A stretch of DNA of 64,000 bases from Nilaparvata lugens (Eukaryota; Arthropoda; Insecta; Hemiptera; Delphacidae), in NCBI RefSeq assembly GCF_014356525.2, contig NC_052511.1, positions 35,803,121-35,867,120 on the forward strand, in the 5' to 3' direction. Positions 8,828 to 20,052 of the stretch are shown in pieces. A program made the translations under genes and the position numbers. The notes under the pieces are model-generated. The model made no database searches. It worked only from the letters and a program-made list of their open reading frames with translations, and was not told the DNA's origin. Position 1 is the stretch's first letter, and each line of letters starts with the position of its first letter.

Positions 8828-10075
8828 TTTCAATAATATCTAAATTGAAATGGAAATTATCTTCACATTGAAACGTTTCGTGGTTTCGATAGTAATATTG
8901 TAGGTAGAGCCTTTTTAAAGTAGGTTAAATCAGTGATAGAAAAATATCCTTCGACTACTGTACTCCTTCAGTACTCCTCTTATCTCTGGTTAAATGTAGA
9001 AAGAGTAGAATTTTGACAAATTTGTTCTTGTGGACTTTTGTAAGAAGACTTTAATAAGAACTCCAGTACTCTGGAGTTCTTGTACTGTGAATCGAGTTTT
9101 GGAAGAACGATAAGTTAGTTTCATGTTTTGCTGCTAGGTGTCGCTAAAGTGTCTTCAGGATACAGAGACTGTAGTCAGTCATATTATCACTGTACTCCAT
9201 GAATTATCACAGAGATTGCAGACTGGGAACTTCAGAATTTTCATTGTATTTCTTTTGAGAAATAGAGAGGCTCTATATTTTATTGTATTTATTTCTATTT
9301 GCAGATGACAGAATTTTTATTTAATAAATATTTAATTCTATTGAACTTTGAGCTATTAATATTGTTGGGAACAAGTTCGTTTATAATCATTTTAAAGGTG
9401 ATCTAGAGTTTGTTGGAACACCAAATGCGTACTTTTCCCCAGGCTAATTCTTTTGAAAATTGTATCTACTCATTCAGGCATTTAAACCTTCTATATCTAC
9501 ATACACTACCGGCTACCGGTTAAAAGCAACATCGAAATTTCCCAGCCAAAAATCACCTTTCCAACAATTCAACTGAAAGCATTCGAGAAAATATGCTAAC
9601 TATTCTCAATTATTCCATTATACAACTTAATTAAGTTACTCAACAAGAGTATTTTACAAATATATTAATAAAATATTAACAATCATACAGATTATATAAG
9701 GAGTAACAAATATAAGAAATGTAATAAAACAGTACGGCCCCCTTTGTCTAAGATACACAGACCACCTTTTTGTGAGAGACACACAGCAACAAACTGCAAT
9801 TACAGCAACAATACTCGAGTATGACCTGTAATTGTCATTTCGATTATTATTGGCATAACAAGCAGGAATAGTAATGATTGCTCTCAACGACATCATCTGA
9901 AAGCTAGCATTCAATTTGGAAACAATGAGTATGGTAATAATTGGAGAGTAATAATAATGGTGATAGTAATTGCAATTTGTCGAGAACAATAATTTGCCGT
10001 TTTCGAGGGAATCGTTCAAGATTTCTATTCCCATACATAGGTCACGAGTCACCAGTTAATTGGGGACCTATCACT
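8828..10075. other. no gene seen
   Basis: AT-rich, apparently single-copy within the window. A minus-strand frame at 9654-10052 (132 codons) has unusual Tyr/Ile/Cys runs and no recognisable domain. I treat it as chance. Confidence 0.45.
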
Positions 10076-10076
10076 T

Positions 10077-10142
10077 AGTCTTTTTCTATTCAATATGAAT
10101 AATTACCACAATATCAACTTCTCAACTACACAAAAAGTGAAA
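10077..10142 (+). repeat. right-end fragment of the fold-back family
   Basis: Contains CAATATGAATAATTACCACA and ACTACACAAAAAGTG, the sequence lying just outside the hairpin in the copies at 4282, 13716, 14790, 39141 and 51183. The hairpin itself is absent. Confidence 0.65.
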
Positions 10143-10640
10143 AAAAAACTCATTATTCATAATAACAGAAATTCATAACAGACAAGAGACACCTGATTTA
10201 ATTGTTACAAAAACGGTCTACGTTGATAATAATTTATTGTCAATTGCAAAAATTATTGACAGACAAAATAAGAATACTAATAAATTATCAATAATTATTT
10301 CAAAAACCAAATTTTCCATATATCTCCTAAACGTTTTGTGTATTCTTCAAAAAGAGGATAGTTTAAAATACAGTTTTCATCCAATCATAATAAGATATGT
10401 ATTAATTTTGTTCAAAATCAGTAATCTATGATCGTGATATCTAGAGCGAAATAAAGATACTGAAAGTGATATTATCGAATGAAAAAACTGTTTTTTAACT
10501 ATCCCCTATTTGAAGAATTCTCAAACTCAAGTGATTTCATCACTCAATTATTCTGATCCTCCAGGTGTGATGCTACCGTGAAAGAAATTGCATATTAATT
10601 ACCTGCATAATAATATTTTGGCAAATATGTCAAGTCCTCG
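10143..10640. other. no feature seen
   Basis: AT-rich DNA with short frames only. Confidence 0.45.
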
Positions 10641-11830
10641 ACACATCTGCTCTATCATAGAGAAAGCAATCTCTCAAACATGCATTAACGACCTCGCTAC
10701 TTTAATTTGCACTTTAAACCGTCTTCCTTTGTTTAATCTCTTCTTACTTTCTATTGTACGCCGTATTCTCCTTTTCCTTCATAGATTATCTTCTCCTTTT
10801 CCATATAAAATCTGTTTTTGTTTCTCTCCACCACATTTTACGTCTTCTTGTGTTTCCTTTTCTTTTGCTACTTCGTTATCGTTCCTGTATCAATAAAATA
10901 ATCATAATCATCCTATGCTCGTTATTTTTTTCTCTCTCACTCTCTTCTTTCTCCTGTATACGACATGTCTCTCCTTCATTTTTCATTTTCGCTCTCCTGA
11001 ACAGTTCCCTACTTTTTCTCTTCTCCTCTTTCTAATCTTATCTATTTTGTCCTTTTTATCTCCCTGCTTCATCTCTTATTTTCTCTCTACATTCCATCTC
11101 TTTTTATGAACTTAACCCTTTCTTTCCCTTCATATTCTTCTCCATATTCTTGCATAAATTTTCATATATTATTCTTTCTTTATTGATTTATACAATGAGT
11201 ACATCATCAAAATGATAGGGAGGGAAGAAATAAGGCAACCTTGTGCTATCCCCGTCCCAAATTTAGATAAGGTTAGACATACGGTTAAAATAGGTTAAGT
11301 CTTGTTGTTGTTTACTTCACAAAATTTTCAGTCCCACATACTAATGCACTTCCATCTTCTTTATTTTTTTCAACTCATCTTCCTCTCCTCATCCACTTTC
11401 TTTCAAGATTTTTCTACTTATATCACTTGCATCTTCACATGCAATTTGACTCTCCACTTACATATTTTTCCAAAAATAATGTTCTACCTTATTCTCATCT
11501 GTGAAACCCTTCATAACCCCTGTATCCTCTTCCACTCGTCCAACCACTACTTCCTCATTCTTGACATTTAATTTCATCCCTACTTTTTCAATCTTATTTA
11601 CATCCCTTTTTCAATCTTCTTTTTACCCTCTTCTTCCTATATATTCCATACTTGCTGCCTCCAATCTTCTTCATATTTTCTGTTTCTCACTTCCAATTTC
11701 TCATCTTCTCCCTCTTCAAGTATCCTATCTAATCATTCTTAATCTCCCCTCCTCCCTTATTCATCTTCATCTACTTTCTTCTCCACCTTTAAATTCATTC
11801 TTTCCCCTCAGTTTCGCCTGATTTACATTC
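10640..11830. repeat. pyrimidine-rich tract
   Basis: CTT/TTC-rich on the + strand, giving Ser/Phe/Leu frames of 60-106 codons in several phases that are artefacts. It is interrupted at 11172-11290 by a probable LINE tail. Confidence 0.65.
11172..11290 (-). mobile_element. probable LINE 3' end fragment
   Basis: On the minus strand, a GC-richer piece with GGGACGGGGATAGCACAAGG runs into TAAATCAATAAAGAAAG. It interrupts the pyrimidine tract. Only non-coding sequence remains. Confidence 0.35.
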
Positions 11831-11843
11831 TCTTTTACAAGTC

Positions 11844-12415
11844 ACCTCCTCCTTCTTCTTCTTCTTCTTCTTCTTTTTCTTCTTCCCCACCTTCTTCTTC
11901 TTCTCCTGCTTCTTCTCCTGCTTCTTCTCCTCCTTCTTCTCCTCCTTCTCCTCCTCCTCCTCCTCCTCCTACTCCTCCTCCTCCTCCTACTCCTCCTCCT
12001 CCTCCTCCTACTCCTCCTCCTCCCCCTATGAATCCTAAGAATGGACATTGATATGTCCAAAGCTCCGCCAATTTATGTAGATGCATAACAATATAATAAT
12101 TATCTATAGTTATTATATTACAAATTGCTTTTTCATATCATATACAGTTCAATAATTATTTTCTTAGTCTATATTATGTGAATTCATCTAAAATTTTGCT
12201 GTATTGTAAGCTATTGTATATAAGTGTATAAGCCAGTATAATTATATTGTAATCTACATAAATAAATCACTCAATCAATCAATCAATCAATCCTACTCCT
12301 CCTCCTCCTCCTCATTCTTCTTCTTTTGCTCCTCCTCCTCCTCCTTCTCCTTCTTCTTATTCTTCTTCTACTTCTTCTTTTTCTTTTTCTTCTTCTTCTT
12401 CATCTTCTTTCCCTT
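11844..12415. repeat. TTC/TCC microsatellite, split by an insertion at about 12027-12290
   Basis: TTC repeats grade into TCC/TCCTAC repeats up to 12026. After 260 bp of unrelated AT-rich sequence the same TCC/TTC array resumes at about 12291 and runs to 12415. Poly-Arg and poly-Gly frames here are artefacts. Confidence 0.9.
12027..12290 (+). mobile_element. LINE- or SINE-like insertion with AATC tail
   Basis: AT-rich, non-repetitive DNA ends in TACATAAATAAATCACTCAA followed by four AATC units. This is a typical retroposon tail. It interrupts the TCC array. No open frame survives. Confidence 0.5.
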
Positions 12416-12419
12416 CTTG

Positions 12420-12785
12420 CTGTATCCGCCGGCGACTGTTTTACTCTCTTTAGCAGACTGGTCAGATAGCATCAACACGCGATTAAGGCCTTTGCAGTAG
12501 GGATGAAGGAGGTATTGTGGTTAGAAGAGGGGAAGGGGTCATCTTCACTTGACCTTGAACCAGTTGTGTGTCCTTGACAGCAGCAGCAACTGCACACATG
12601 ATTTCAAAAGTGACCAGCAGCTTCAGTTATTTATTTGTCAACAGAAAGGTCGCATCGCATTTCATCTGCATTCGGATGATCCACGTGACATTCCAAGGTT
12701 CAGTTAGTCCTATCCTATGCTAATACTGTCAGGCTCATAGTTCTTAGGTTGGGTAATATATATGAAGAAAATTATTGGATGATCT
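12420..12785. other. no gene seen
   Basis: More balanced base composition than its surroundings, with a CAGCAGCAG run near 12582, but no frame or motif I can support. Confidence 0.4.
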
Positions 12786-12874
12786 ACCTTAAATTCCTTG
12801 TCTCTCCAATACACTTATGTTATAAAACACTTGTATTATAAAAACACATTGGAGAGGCAAGAAATTTAAGGTAC
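12786..12874. mobile_element. small hairpin element
   Basis: TACCTTAAATTCCTTGTCTC at the left pairs with its near-complement ending TTTAAGGTA at the right. A short inner repeat (ACACTTGTATTATAAAA) separates them. A MITE remnant is likely. Confidence 0.6.
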
Positions 12875-13189
12875 AGTAGTATGGGATATATTTTACTACT
12901 GTGTTCTATAATCCATGAGCTTTTGTGGACTTTATAATTCGACCAAAGCTACTGACTGAGTCTCCTCTTACAATGGAACTAGTACAATAATAAAGAAGAA
13001 ATATTATCACTCTATTGGAAGTCGAAAAATCAGAAACTTTCATCGTATTGTGGAAACAAAAAATTACATTTATTTGTTCGAATTGTCTCTTCTATCCCTT
13101 ACTGAATAAGTTCTAGCCTAAAGTAAATACCATTAGATGAAACTTGTATCATTTCTCATCTATTTCACTTTCTATGACGAACTGCTAGT

Positions 13190-13281
13190 TGATGATTCGT
13201 TTTTTGAACTTTTTCTACGAAACTACAGTCAAAAAACTTGACTGTAATGTCGTCAAAAATAGTTCAAGAAACGAATTGTAT
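13190..13281. mobile_element. small hairpin element
   Basis: TGATTCGTTTTTTGAACT pairs with AGTTCAAGAAACGAATT. Inner arms ACTACAGTCAA and TTGACTGTAATGTCG also pair. Length about 90 bp. Confidence 0.6.
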
Positions 13282-13715
13282 TATTTGTCTTCTCTTTCAT
13301 GCTTTAGATGTGTCACTAGACCATTAGGGATCACTAGAATTTATTTCAGAATCCATAGCTCCACTTAGCTTCACTCTTGGCTCACTTGGAAAAGTTGTAA
13401 TTTCAATATCCAATAATAATTTAACACATTTAACACTTGACTGTAATGAGGACTAAAAAGTCCTAACTCAGCCTAATGAAGATTTTTTCATTTCATTTCA
13501 TTTTCAAAAAGGCAAATACGATAGAGTTTACTAATTTCTAATATGTGTTATCTATAGGCTACCCTGTGTGGGGACACTTGGATATAATAATAGGATAAAA
13601 TATCAATATATAAATTTAAATATTATATGATGAAGAACATAAAAATTGAATATGATATTATATTGAAATAAATCAATATGTCAATTTACAATCAGATTGA
13701 ATATAAATATTCATT

Positions 13716-14010
13716 TTGAATGAAAAAGACTAAGAAATTGTCAAAAACCACAGATTTATTGATACTTAGAAAGACCGGTTTCGGTTATTACACGTGATAG
13801 TTATTGATACTTAGAAAGAACGGTTTCGGTTATCACACCATTGTCAATCTCTGATAATCAATCAGAGTTTATCAGAGATTGACAATGGTGTAATAACCGA
13901 AACCGGTCTTTCTAAGTATCAATAAATCTGTGGTTTTTTACAAATTCTTAGTCTTTTTCATTCAATATGAATAATTACCACAATATCAACTTCTCAACTA
14001 CACAAAAAAT
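13716..14010. mobile_element. fold-back element, nested copy with hammerhead-like cores
   Basis: Starts TTGAATGAAAAAGACTAAG and ends with AACTACACAAAAA. The left side has two partial minus-strand cores (one at 13818-13855). The right side has a full + strand core at 13871-13914: AGAGA, TTGACAA, GGTGTAATAACC, GAAA, CCGG, TC. The structure is an inverted repeat of about 130-bp arms with extra duplicated pieces. Confidence 0.7.
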
Positions 14011-14215
14011 ATTCATTTCAAACTTCCAATAATAACGAGGAGTTTGGAATAATCATCTTTCCACATTCTCTGGAATAAGTGACTCTGAATACGAAACACA
14101 ACATGAAACTCCATTCTTTGTTAAGTCTATTCTCCATCTCCATAGTGGTCCACAACTCTACGAGCTTGAAGCAAGTAATAAATCCTTCCAAGGACAACGA
14201 CAAATGACCCATAAG

Positions 14216-14560
14216 ATGCATGCAACTTGCTTCTAAAGGCTTGCAACATAAGTTGCATGTCATGCAAGTTGCCACTAGAGTTTCTCATTAGAGGCATGCG
14301 ACTTGCCACAAGAAGTATTTAAGTACCACAACAGGCATGCAATATGTTGCACTGCAGCATACGATGCATGCAACTTGCCACTAAAGACATGCAACATACC
14401 ACTTGTGGCATGTAACATGCTGCACTGGAACATTGCATACATTCATGTCCACTAGGGGCATTGAACGTGCAACATATCCCTGCAAAATCACCTTCTATAA
14501 ATTGCAAGTGGCATGCCTCACTTGCGGCTTGCAATATGCAGCTTGTGGTATTCAACATAT
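14216..14560. repeat. degenerate array of GCATGCAACTTGCC-like motifs
   Basis: ATGCATGCAACTTGC, CATGCAAGTTGCCAC, GGCATGCGACTTGCC, GGCATGCAATATG and related forms recur about every 25-45 bp in both orientations. Spacing is irregular, so this is not a simple tandem array. Minus-strand frames rich in Met/Cys/His are by-products. Confidence 0.6.
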
Positions 14561-14789
14561 TGTGGTATTAACAACGGTATGAAAGCGACTTATAGATTAC
14601 AAGAATTATCAATTAAAACTGAACAAATTTAGTATTGTATTGAAACATCACTGCGAATCTATGCAAATTTCAAATAAAATAAAATCAGGTCAAGTTTTAT
14701 TCAATTACAGCAGAATTACAATCATACAAAACAAAATCAATAATAGATAATCGAATACAGCACTGTTTGCTAAAAGATGAAATCATCTT

Positions 14790-15105
14790 GAATGAAAAAG
14801 ACTAAGAAATTGTCGAAAACCACAGATTTATTGATACTTAGAAAGGCCGAATTCGGTTATTATACCATAATAAGGTGTAATAACCGAAACCGGTCTTTCT
14901 AAGTATCAATAAATCTGTGGTTTAACTCTGTATGAGTTTATCAATAACTCTGATGAGTTTATCAGAGATTGACAATGGTGTAATAACCAAAACCGGTCTT
15001 TCTAAGTATCAATAAATCTGTGGTTTTTGACATTTTCTTAGTCTTTTTCATTCAATACGAATAATTACCACAATATCAACTTCTCAACTACACAAAAAGT
15101 AAAAT
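14790..15105. mobile_element. fold-back element, rearranged copy
   Basis: Starts TTGAATGAAAAAGACTAAG. Inside are three copies of the core region: a damaged minus-strand one at about 14838, a + one at about 14877-14910, and a + one at 14961-15005 in which GAAA reads AAAA. It ends with the shared AACTACACAAAAAGT. Confidence 0.65.
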
Positions 15106-15395
15106 CATCTTGTTATCATTCATGTCTCAGACATTGCTTAAAATATTGAAAGATCAGTGATGAAGGCAACAATGGAATAGATAAGTCCAATTCATTCACC
15201 TTAAACCTATTCATTTCCACAGGTATATTTGAGGTTTTTTATAGAATTACAATACCCTTCATTTTCTGAAGATATTTTTGGACACTTGATTATGGCTACT
15301 GTTTGAATCCGGACATTTCTTCAGAAAATCATAAAGAGTTCTACTAATTCTATGAAAACGTTTATCATTCAAGTAATTTATAGTATCTTACGTCA
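15106..15395. other. no feature seen
   Basis: AT-rich DNA without repeats matching elsewhere in the window. Confidence 0.4.
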
Positions 15396-15501
15396 CAAGG
15401 ACGGGAAGGGGCCTTTTGCAGGCGAGAATGATGTTTCTAGTCAAGGCGTTAGCCGAGACTAGAATTTCATCCGAGCACTGTAAAAGACATTCACGTCCAA
15501 G
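15396..15501. mobile_element. fold-back MITE of about 105 bp
   Basis: CAAGGACGGGAAGG...CTTTTGCAG pairs with CTGTAAAAGACATTCACGTCC, and TTTCTAGTC pairs with GACTAGAA around a GCGTTAGCC centre. The centre resembles the GGCCGAAGGCC fold-back at about 2212. Confidence 0.55.
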
Positions 15502-15911
15502 TAACGTTCACTATTTTTTGTCATAATAATCTAAAGAAGAATAATTGAGAAATAGAAAACATTAACTGCTTGTGCTGAAGGTGGAATGAATGCATTTATA
15601 GAATACATGCGCTGAAGGTGGTTTTTTGTAGCAGTTTAGCTGTTCCTATTTCGGAACTAGAAAACATACTCGACTGTAAATGAAACATATGGTTCCATTA
15701 CAGTAGAGTGATTATGTTGTAATGAGAATCATATGTTTATTTGTTCTGCAAACAGCTGTTTACCGGCTTGATCTCATGCATGGAAAACAGCTGATATTGA
15801 ATAACTATGACAAAAAAATAGTTATTGGAAAACCACCATAGATGTCGGCTTATCAGAACTCAAAATGTTCAGTGTGAAACTTATCTGATTGGAATTCAGG
15901 TAACTGAAACA

Positions 15912-16068
15912 TATGGGTCCAGTTGCACAAAAGGCTGTTTAATTTTAATCATGAATAAATGCGTAAAGAGCCATCCAAGAGAGGTTTTTTTGTATAGAAG
16001 GCTTTTCTGATTGGTTCTCATGAATTTAATCTCGGTTAAAATATTTAACAGACTTTTGTGCAACATGT
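15912..16068. mobile_element. hairpin MITE (GGCCCGGTTGCA family), decayed copy
   Basis: CCAGTTGCACAAAAGGCTG at the left and GACTTTTGTGCAAC at the right, with CTGATTGGTTCTCATG inside. It shows more mismatches than the copies at 7556 and 17819, so it is probably older. Confidence 0.65.
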
Positions 16069-16191
16069 ACATGAACGAAATGATAACTTGTTACTGTGAT
16101 GTAATATGATATTATAAAAGTGATTGATAAACGTTTGAAAATTTACCCATAAGTTAACTCAGAGTTTGAAATCACAACAGAAGTATAAATA

Positions 16192-16835
16192 ACTAGCCGT
16201 CAGGCTCGCTTCCCTCGCCATATCCGTGTAGCCAGGGGGCTCCGCCCCCTCGCTTCGCTCGCCTGCATTTTTCATTTGAGCATTTTTATCATATGCTAGG
16301 ACGATCCAGTCGGGGTTCCAGACTAAACGTCTGGCTAAACGGATATGGCAAGCGAAGCGAGCCGGACGGCTAGTAATATAATATTCCCAGGAATAGCTCT
16401 GATTGAAGTAGCAGTGCCCAATCAATTTTTCCGCGATAAATGCATTTCAATCTTCAACTTGATGCCAACCTAACAGAGTCAACTCAACTTAATGCCAACC
16501 TGACAAAATTATTAATTTAGTTACCAGTTAACAACTGTTTCGAAGAGGTACTCTATCTAGATTATAGTTCTATCTTAACATATGGTATTTTTCAATTATA
16601 ATTAAGGGAATAAGAAGAATATACATGCTAAAAGACGAACTTTAAACCCTTAAAAACCACCCTTAGAGTTAAAATATTGCCAAAAGATTTCTTAGTGCGT
16701 CTCTAAAGGGCCAACTGATCATACCTACCAAATTTGAACGTTTTTGGTCCGGTAGATTTTTAGTTCTGCGAGTGAGTGAATGAGTAGTCAGTCAGTCAGT
16801 GAGTGAGTGCCATTTCGCTTTTATATATTTAGATT
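16192..16835 (+). mobile_element. 640-bp mobile element, copy 1
   Basis: Starts ACTAGCCGTCAGGCTCGCTT, with a hairpin made by the complementary sequence ending GAGCCGGACGGC at about 16369. The rest is unique. It ends in GTCAGTCAGTCAGT-type repeats, then TTTCGCTTTTATATAT and AGATT. The whole unit recurs at 59749-60395 with few differences. No protein is encoded. ACTAGCCG at the start and ATAGAT at the end also mark 52417-52666. Confidence 0.8.
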
Positions 16836-16839
16836 TTCT

Positions 16840-17818
16840 GGGATTTCGTGTATGATATTGCTTAGTACAGTCAAGCAATAATCATCATTATAATACCATA
16901 AGACCATCACATTATAACAATATTAGATACTGTGATGGAAATCAATGAGCTGAAATGTACTACAAATCCTACAACAACCTCAAGATAAGAAAGTTAAATG
17001 ATGTATTAAGTAATTCTGACGAGGGGAGAATCAAACACCTGTGCTATCAATTAGATAATATTGCCCCCTCCCTCCCAAACAATTCCTAGGGGGAAAGGAT
17101 ACCAATGACATTTCAAACTCGATTTGATTTCCTCTCTCATTCAACAACTGTGCACTGCCTAATTAAGGAGAGGAAAACAATTAAGATGGCGGACCGATAG
17201 AGAGATTGTGAATCAATAATGGGGCGATACTCTTTGTGAGTAGCATGTGTGTGTGTGTGTGTGTGTGCGGGCGCATAAGAGTGTGTGAGTTATATAAGTT
17301 CTGGTGAGTTACATAGTGAGACCGTAGAGATAGTATATAAATTTTATAGGCAGTGAATTTTATAGGTATGAATTTTAGTTTGATAAGACTATGTGTTTTA
17401 GTTACAAACAACTGAAACAAGATATTTAGGTATGACAATATTATTGTTTTGTGTGAAAATGGAATATACATTTAAATATAGTAAGGAACTCCTTACCAAT
17501 ATGTAATATATAGTAAATGTATAGTAAATATATAGTAAATATAGTAAGACTCCTTACCAATATTCTAAGGCCTTGTTCTCGGGTACGAAACATTTATCCG
17601 AAGATCATCTTTAAACTGTTCGAAACTCTTTAGTTACTCACTCAACCAGCACCCTCTTGTTTTTTCACTCACTATTTCTTTTTTCAACAATGACTGAACA
17701 TATGGGAATGGAACTTTGCACAATTATCTATGACAACAAGATAGAGCTACAAAAAAAATATGACAGTAAAAATTCATAAAACAAAATGACGGCCGTGTGA
17801 GTAACTAAGGACTTTCAG
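16840..17818. other. no gene seen; GT microsatellite at 17245-17268
   Basis: AT-rich DNA. A (GT)n run lies at about 17245-17268 and a small tandem of TATAGTAAATA units at 17490-17550. A minus-strand frame at 17181-17471 crosses the GT run and is not convincing. Confidence 0.5.
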
Positions 17819-17968
17819 GCCCGGTTGCACAACAGCCGGTTAAATTTTAACCGTGATTAATTTCACGAGAACCAACCAGAGAAGGCGTTTTTGGAAAGAC
17901 AGCATCTCTGATGGTTCTCGTGGAATTAATCACGGTTAAAATTTAACCGGCTGTTGTGCAACCGGCAC
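17819..17968. mobile_element. hairpin MITE (GGCCCGGTTGCA family), best-preserved copy
   Basis: GGCCCGGTTGCACAACAGCC at the left pairs almost perfectly with GGCTGTTGTGCAACCGGC at the right. The arms include AAATTTTAACCGTGATTAAT. About 150 bp, non-coding. Confidence 0.85.
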
Positions 17969-18590
17969 TCAGACGGTTTTAAAATTATATTCGGATATGA
18001 TTTGTACCCAGGAACAATGCCCTACAATATTGGTGGGGAGTTTGGGAACACTCTGTACACAGAGAAAGGTAGCCTGAAGAAATAATTGAACAAATGTGAC
18101 CTGAAGAACTAATGATATGGATGTTGGAGATAAGTGGACCGACAATTTAGGTGAGTTCCGAACTATGAGAAAGCAATTTCTAATGAATGAGGCAATTGAA
18201 TAGTATCAGAGAAACGTGATCCGAATGGATCCTTGGAGTTTAATATATTATTCTTTATTCATTTATTCATGACATCAATCACAAATCTTGAAGCTTTTGT
18301 CAAAGATTTGTGGTAAAATATTTCTATCGAAATACAACATGATGGAAAATACAATGATATCAATAAGAATTTGAATAAGCTGAATGAGTGTGTAGGGAAA
18401 AGCAAGAGTGAATAATATTAATCTAGAATCAAGCTTAGGAGCTATAAGAAGAAAATGACAATTGAAAATGGAACAAATATTCTCACAAGTAAATAAACGC
18501 TGAAATACACTGAAACAATTATGTGATTCGTTTAGTGATGAATGAATCAAGACGACTAAGAAGTATAGCAAAAAGAAGAAAGAGAAGACT
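17969..18590. other. no gene seen
   Basis: AT-rich DNA. Minus-strand frame 18275-18571 has no recognisable content. Confidence 0.4.
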
Positions 18591-19365
18591 AATCATAAAA
18601 AGAAGACAATGAAGGATATGAAGAATGAGAAAAAGAGAGAAAGAAGTAGACGAAGAAGGAGGAGGGAAGCAGCGGAAAAAGAAGAAAAAGAGGAAGAAGA
18701 ACAACGACAACAAGAAGAATGAAACAAAGTGTGAGCTCTGTAACGATTGGATTAGCAAATTGTGTCCCGAGGCTACGACTATAGCCATAGTCGGTCTCTT
18801 TGATTGGTAATAATCCAGCACATCAAGTTTATACTACTTGGTCATCGTCTGGAGGTCTGTCCTCTGGCAACAATTTGATGACGAAGAAGAAGGTGTAGAA
18901 GAAGAAAAGAAGGATGAGGAGGAGGAGGAGGAGGTGGAGTGGCGGTGGGTTAGGATGACGATGAGTAGTGGACGAGGAGGTGGAGGAGGACGAGGTTGAG
19001 CAGAATCAGGTGGAGAAGGAGGTAGATGATGAGGAGGTGGTGGAGAAGAAGGGAATGAGAAGGTGCAGTGGTAGAGTGGATGAAGAGGAGGAGGAGAAGG
19101 ACGAGTAAGACAAGAAGAGGTAGATAACCGTTGTGGCGAAAGTGGAGTCGTTAGTCCGGCTCAAAAACACGGCTACTGCTGCTCGAAAGAACAGCAAATA
19201 CTACTATTACTACTTGATAGGAATCTGAGAGAAGGTGAGAGAGAAGACGAAGACGAAGAAGAAAAAGAAGAAGAAGAGAAGAAGAAGAAGAGAAGAAGAA
19301 GAAGAAGAAGAAGAAGAAGAAGAAGAAGAAGAAGAAGAGAAGAAGAAGAAGAAGTGAAGTTGCTA
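18590..19365. repeat. GAA/GGA purine microsatellite tract
   Basis: GAAGAA, GGAGGAGG and related repeats over about 770 bp, purest at 19236-19355. It is interrupted by a normal-looking piece at 18730-18880. Lys/Arg/Glu and Ser/Leu frames are artefacts. Confidence 0.85.
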
Positions 19366-19649
19366 TTAGCGACCACGTGATTGGTTGTCAGGAACGTGTC
19401 GAGCGAAACTTATAATATTGGCGGACAGTCAATCAGTGCGAGAAGTCAATCTGCTGCAAAAGCCTTCTATGATTATATGCACCACTGGTTGTACGACAGA
19501 ATATACATGTTGATTTATATACTTTAAGATCGATGTGGAGACGGCTATATGAACAATTCAGATCCAATAGAATGAATGATTTTCAGACAAACCTTACAAG
19601 CCTTGAATTGTGTCCATATAAGACCGAATTTTCATGAAATCAATGAAGG

Positions 19650-20035
19650 TTATTCAAAGTCAGATCATTATGTCGAGTTCAAACTGGAATGATGTCAATC
19701 AGAGCCTGGAATAGATCTATAAATATTTGAAATAGATCTAGAATCACGTAAGATCTGGAATAGCTTCCATAAGCCCAATTTTCCATTCAGAAAACCTTTA
19801 TATATATGATCCCTTTTTACGAAGTCCATTAAAGTAATATACTGTACAATCGAATCGTTTGTTGAGTTCGAATCTGAATGATGTCAATCAGAGCATGGAG
19901 TAGATCTAGAAAGATCGGAAATACATCTAGAATCTCGTAAGATTTGGACTAGTTCCCATAAGCCCAAATTTTCATGGGTTGAGACCATCAAAACCTTTAT
20001 AATATTATGAAGATATATATCTTATATTATAAGAT
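19650..20035. repeat. direct duplication, two units about 195 bp apart
   Basis: AATGATGTCAATCAGAGC, then GAGTAGATCTAGAAA-like sequence, then CATAAGCCCAAATTTTC, occur in order twice. A short third copy of AATGATGTCAATCAGAGCC lies at about 20678. Units differ at many sites, so the duplication is not recent. Confidence 0.75.
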
Positions 20036-20052
20036 CCTTCAGGGAATCTTTA

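Noticed and set aside
9654..10052. 132-codon minus-strand frame
   Set aside because: Tyr and Ile runs from AT-rich repeats, no motif, no splice context.
11835..12086. Gly/Glu-rich and poly-Arg frames on the minus strand
   Set aside because: They are translations of the TTC/TCC microsatellite in different phases.
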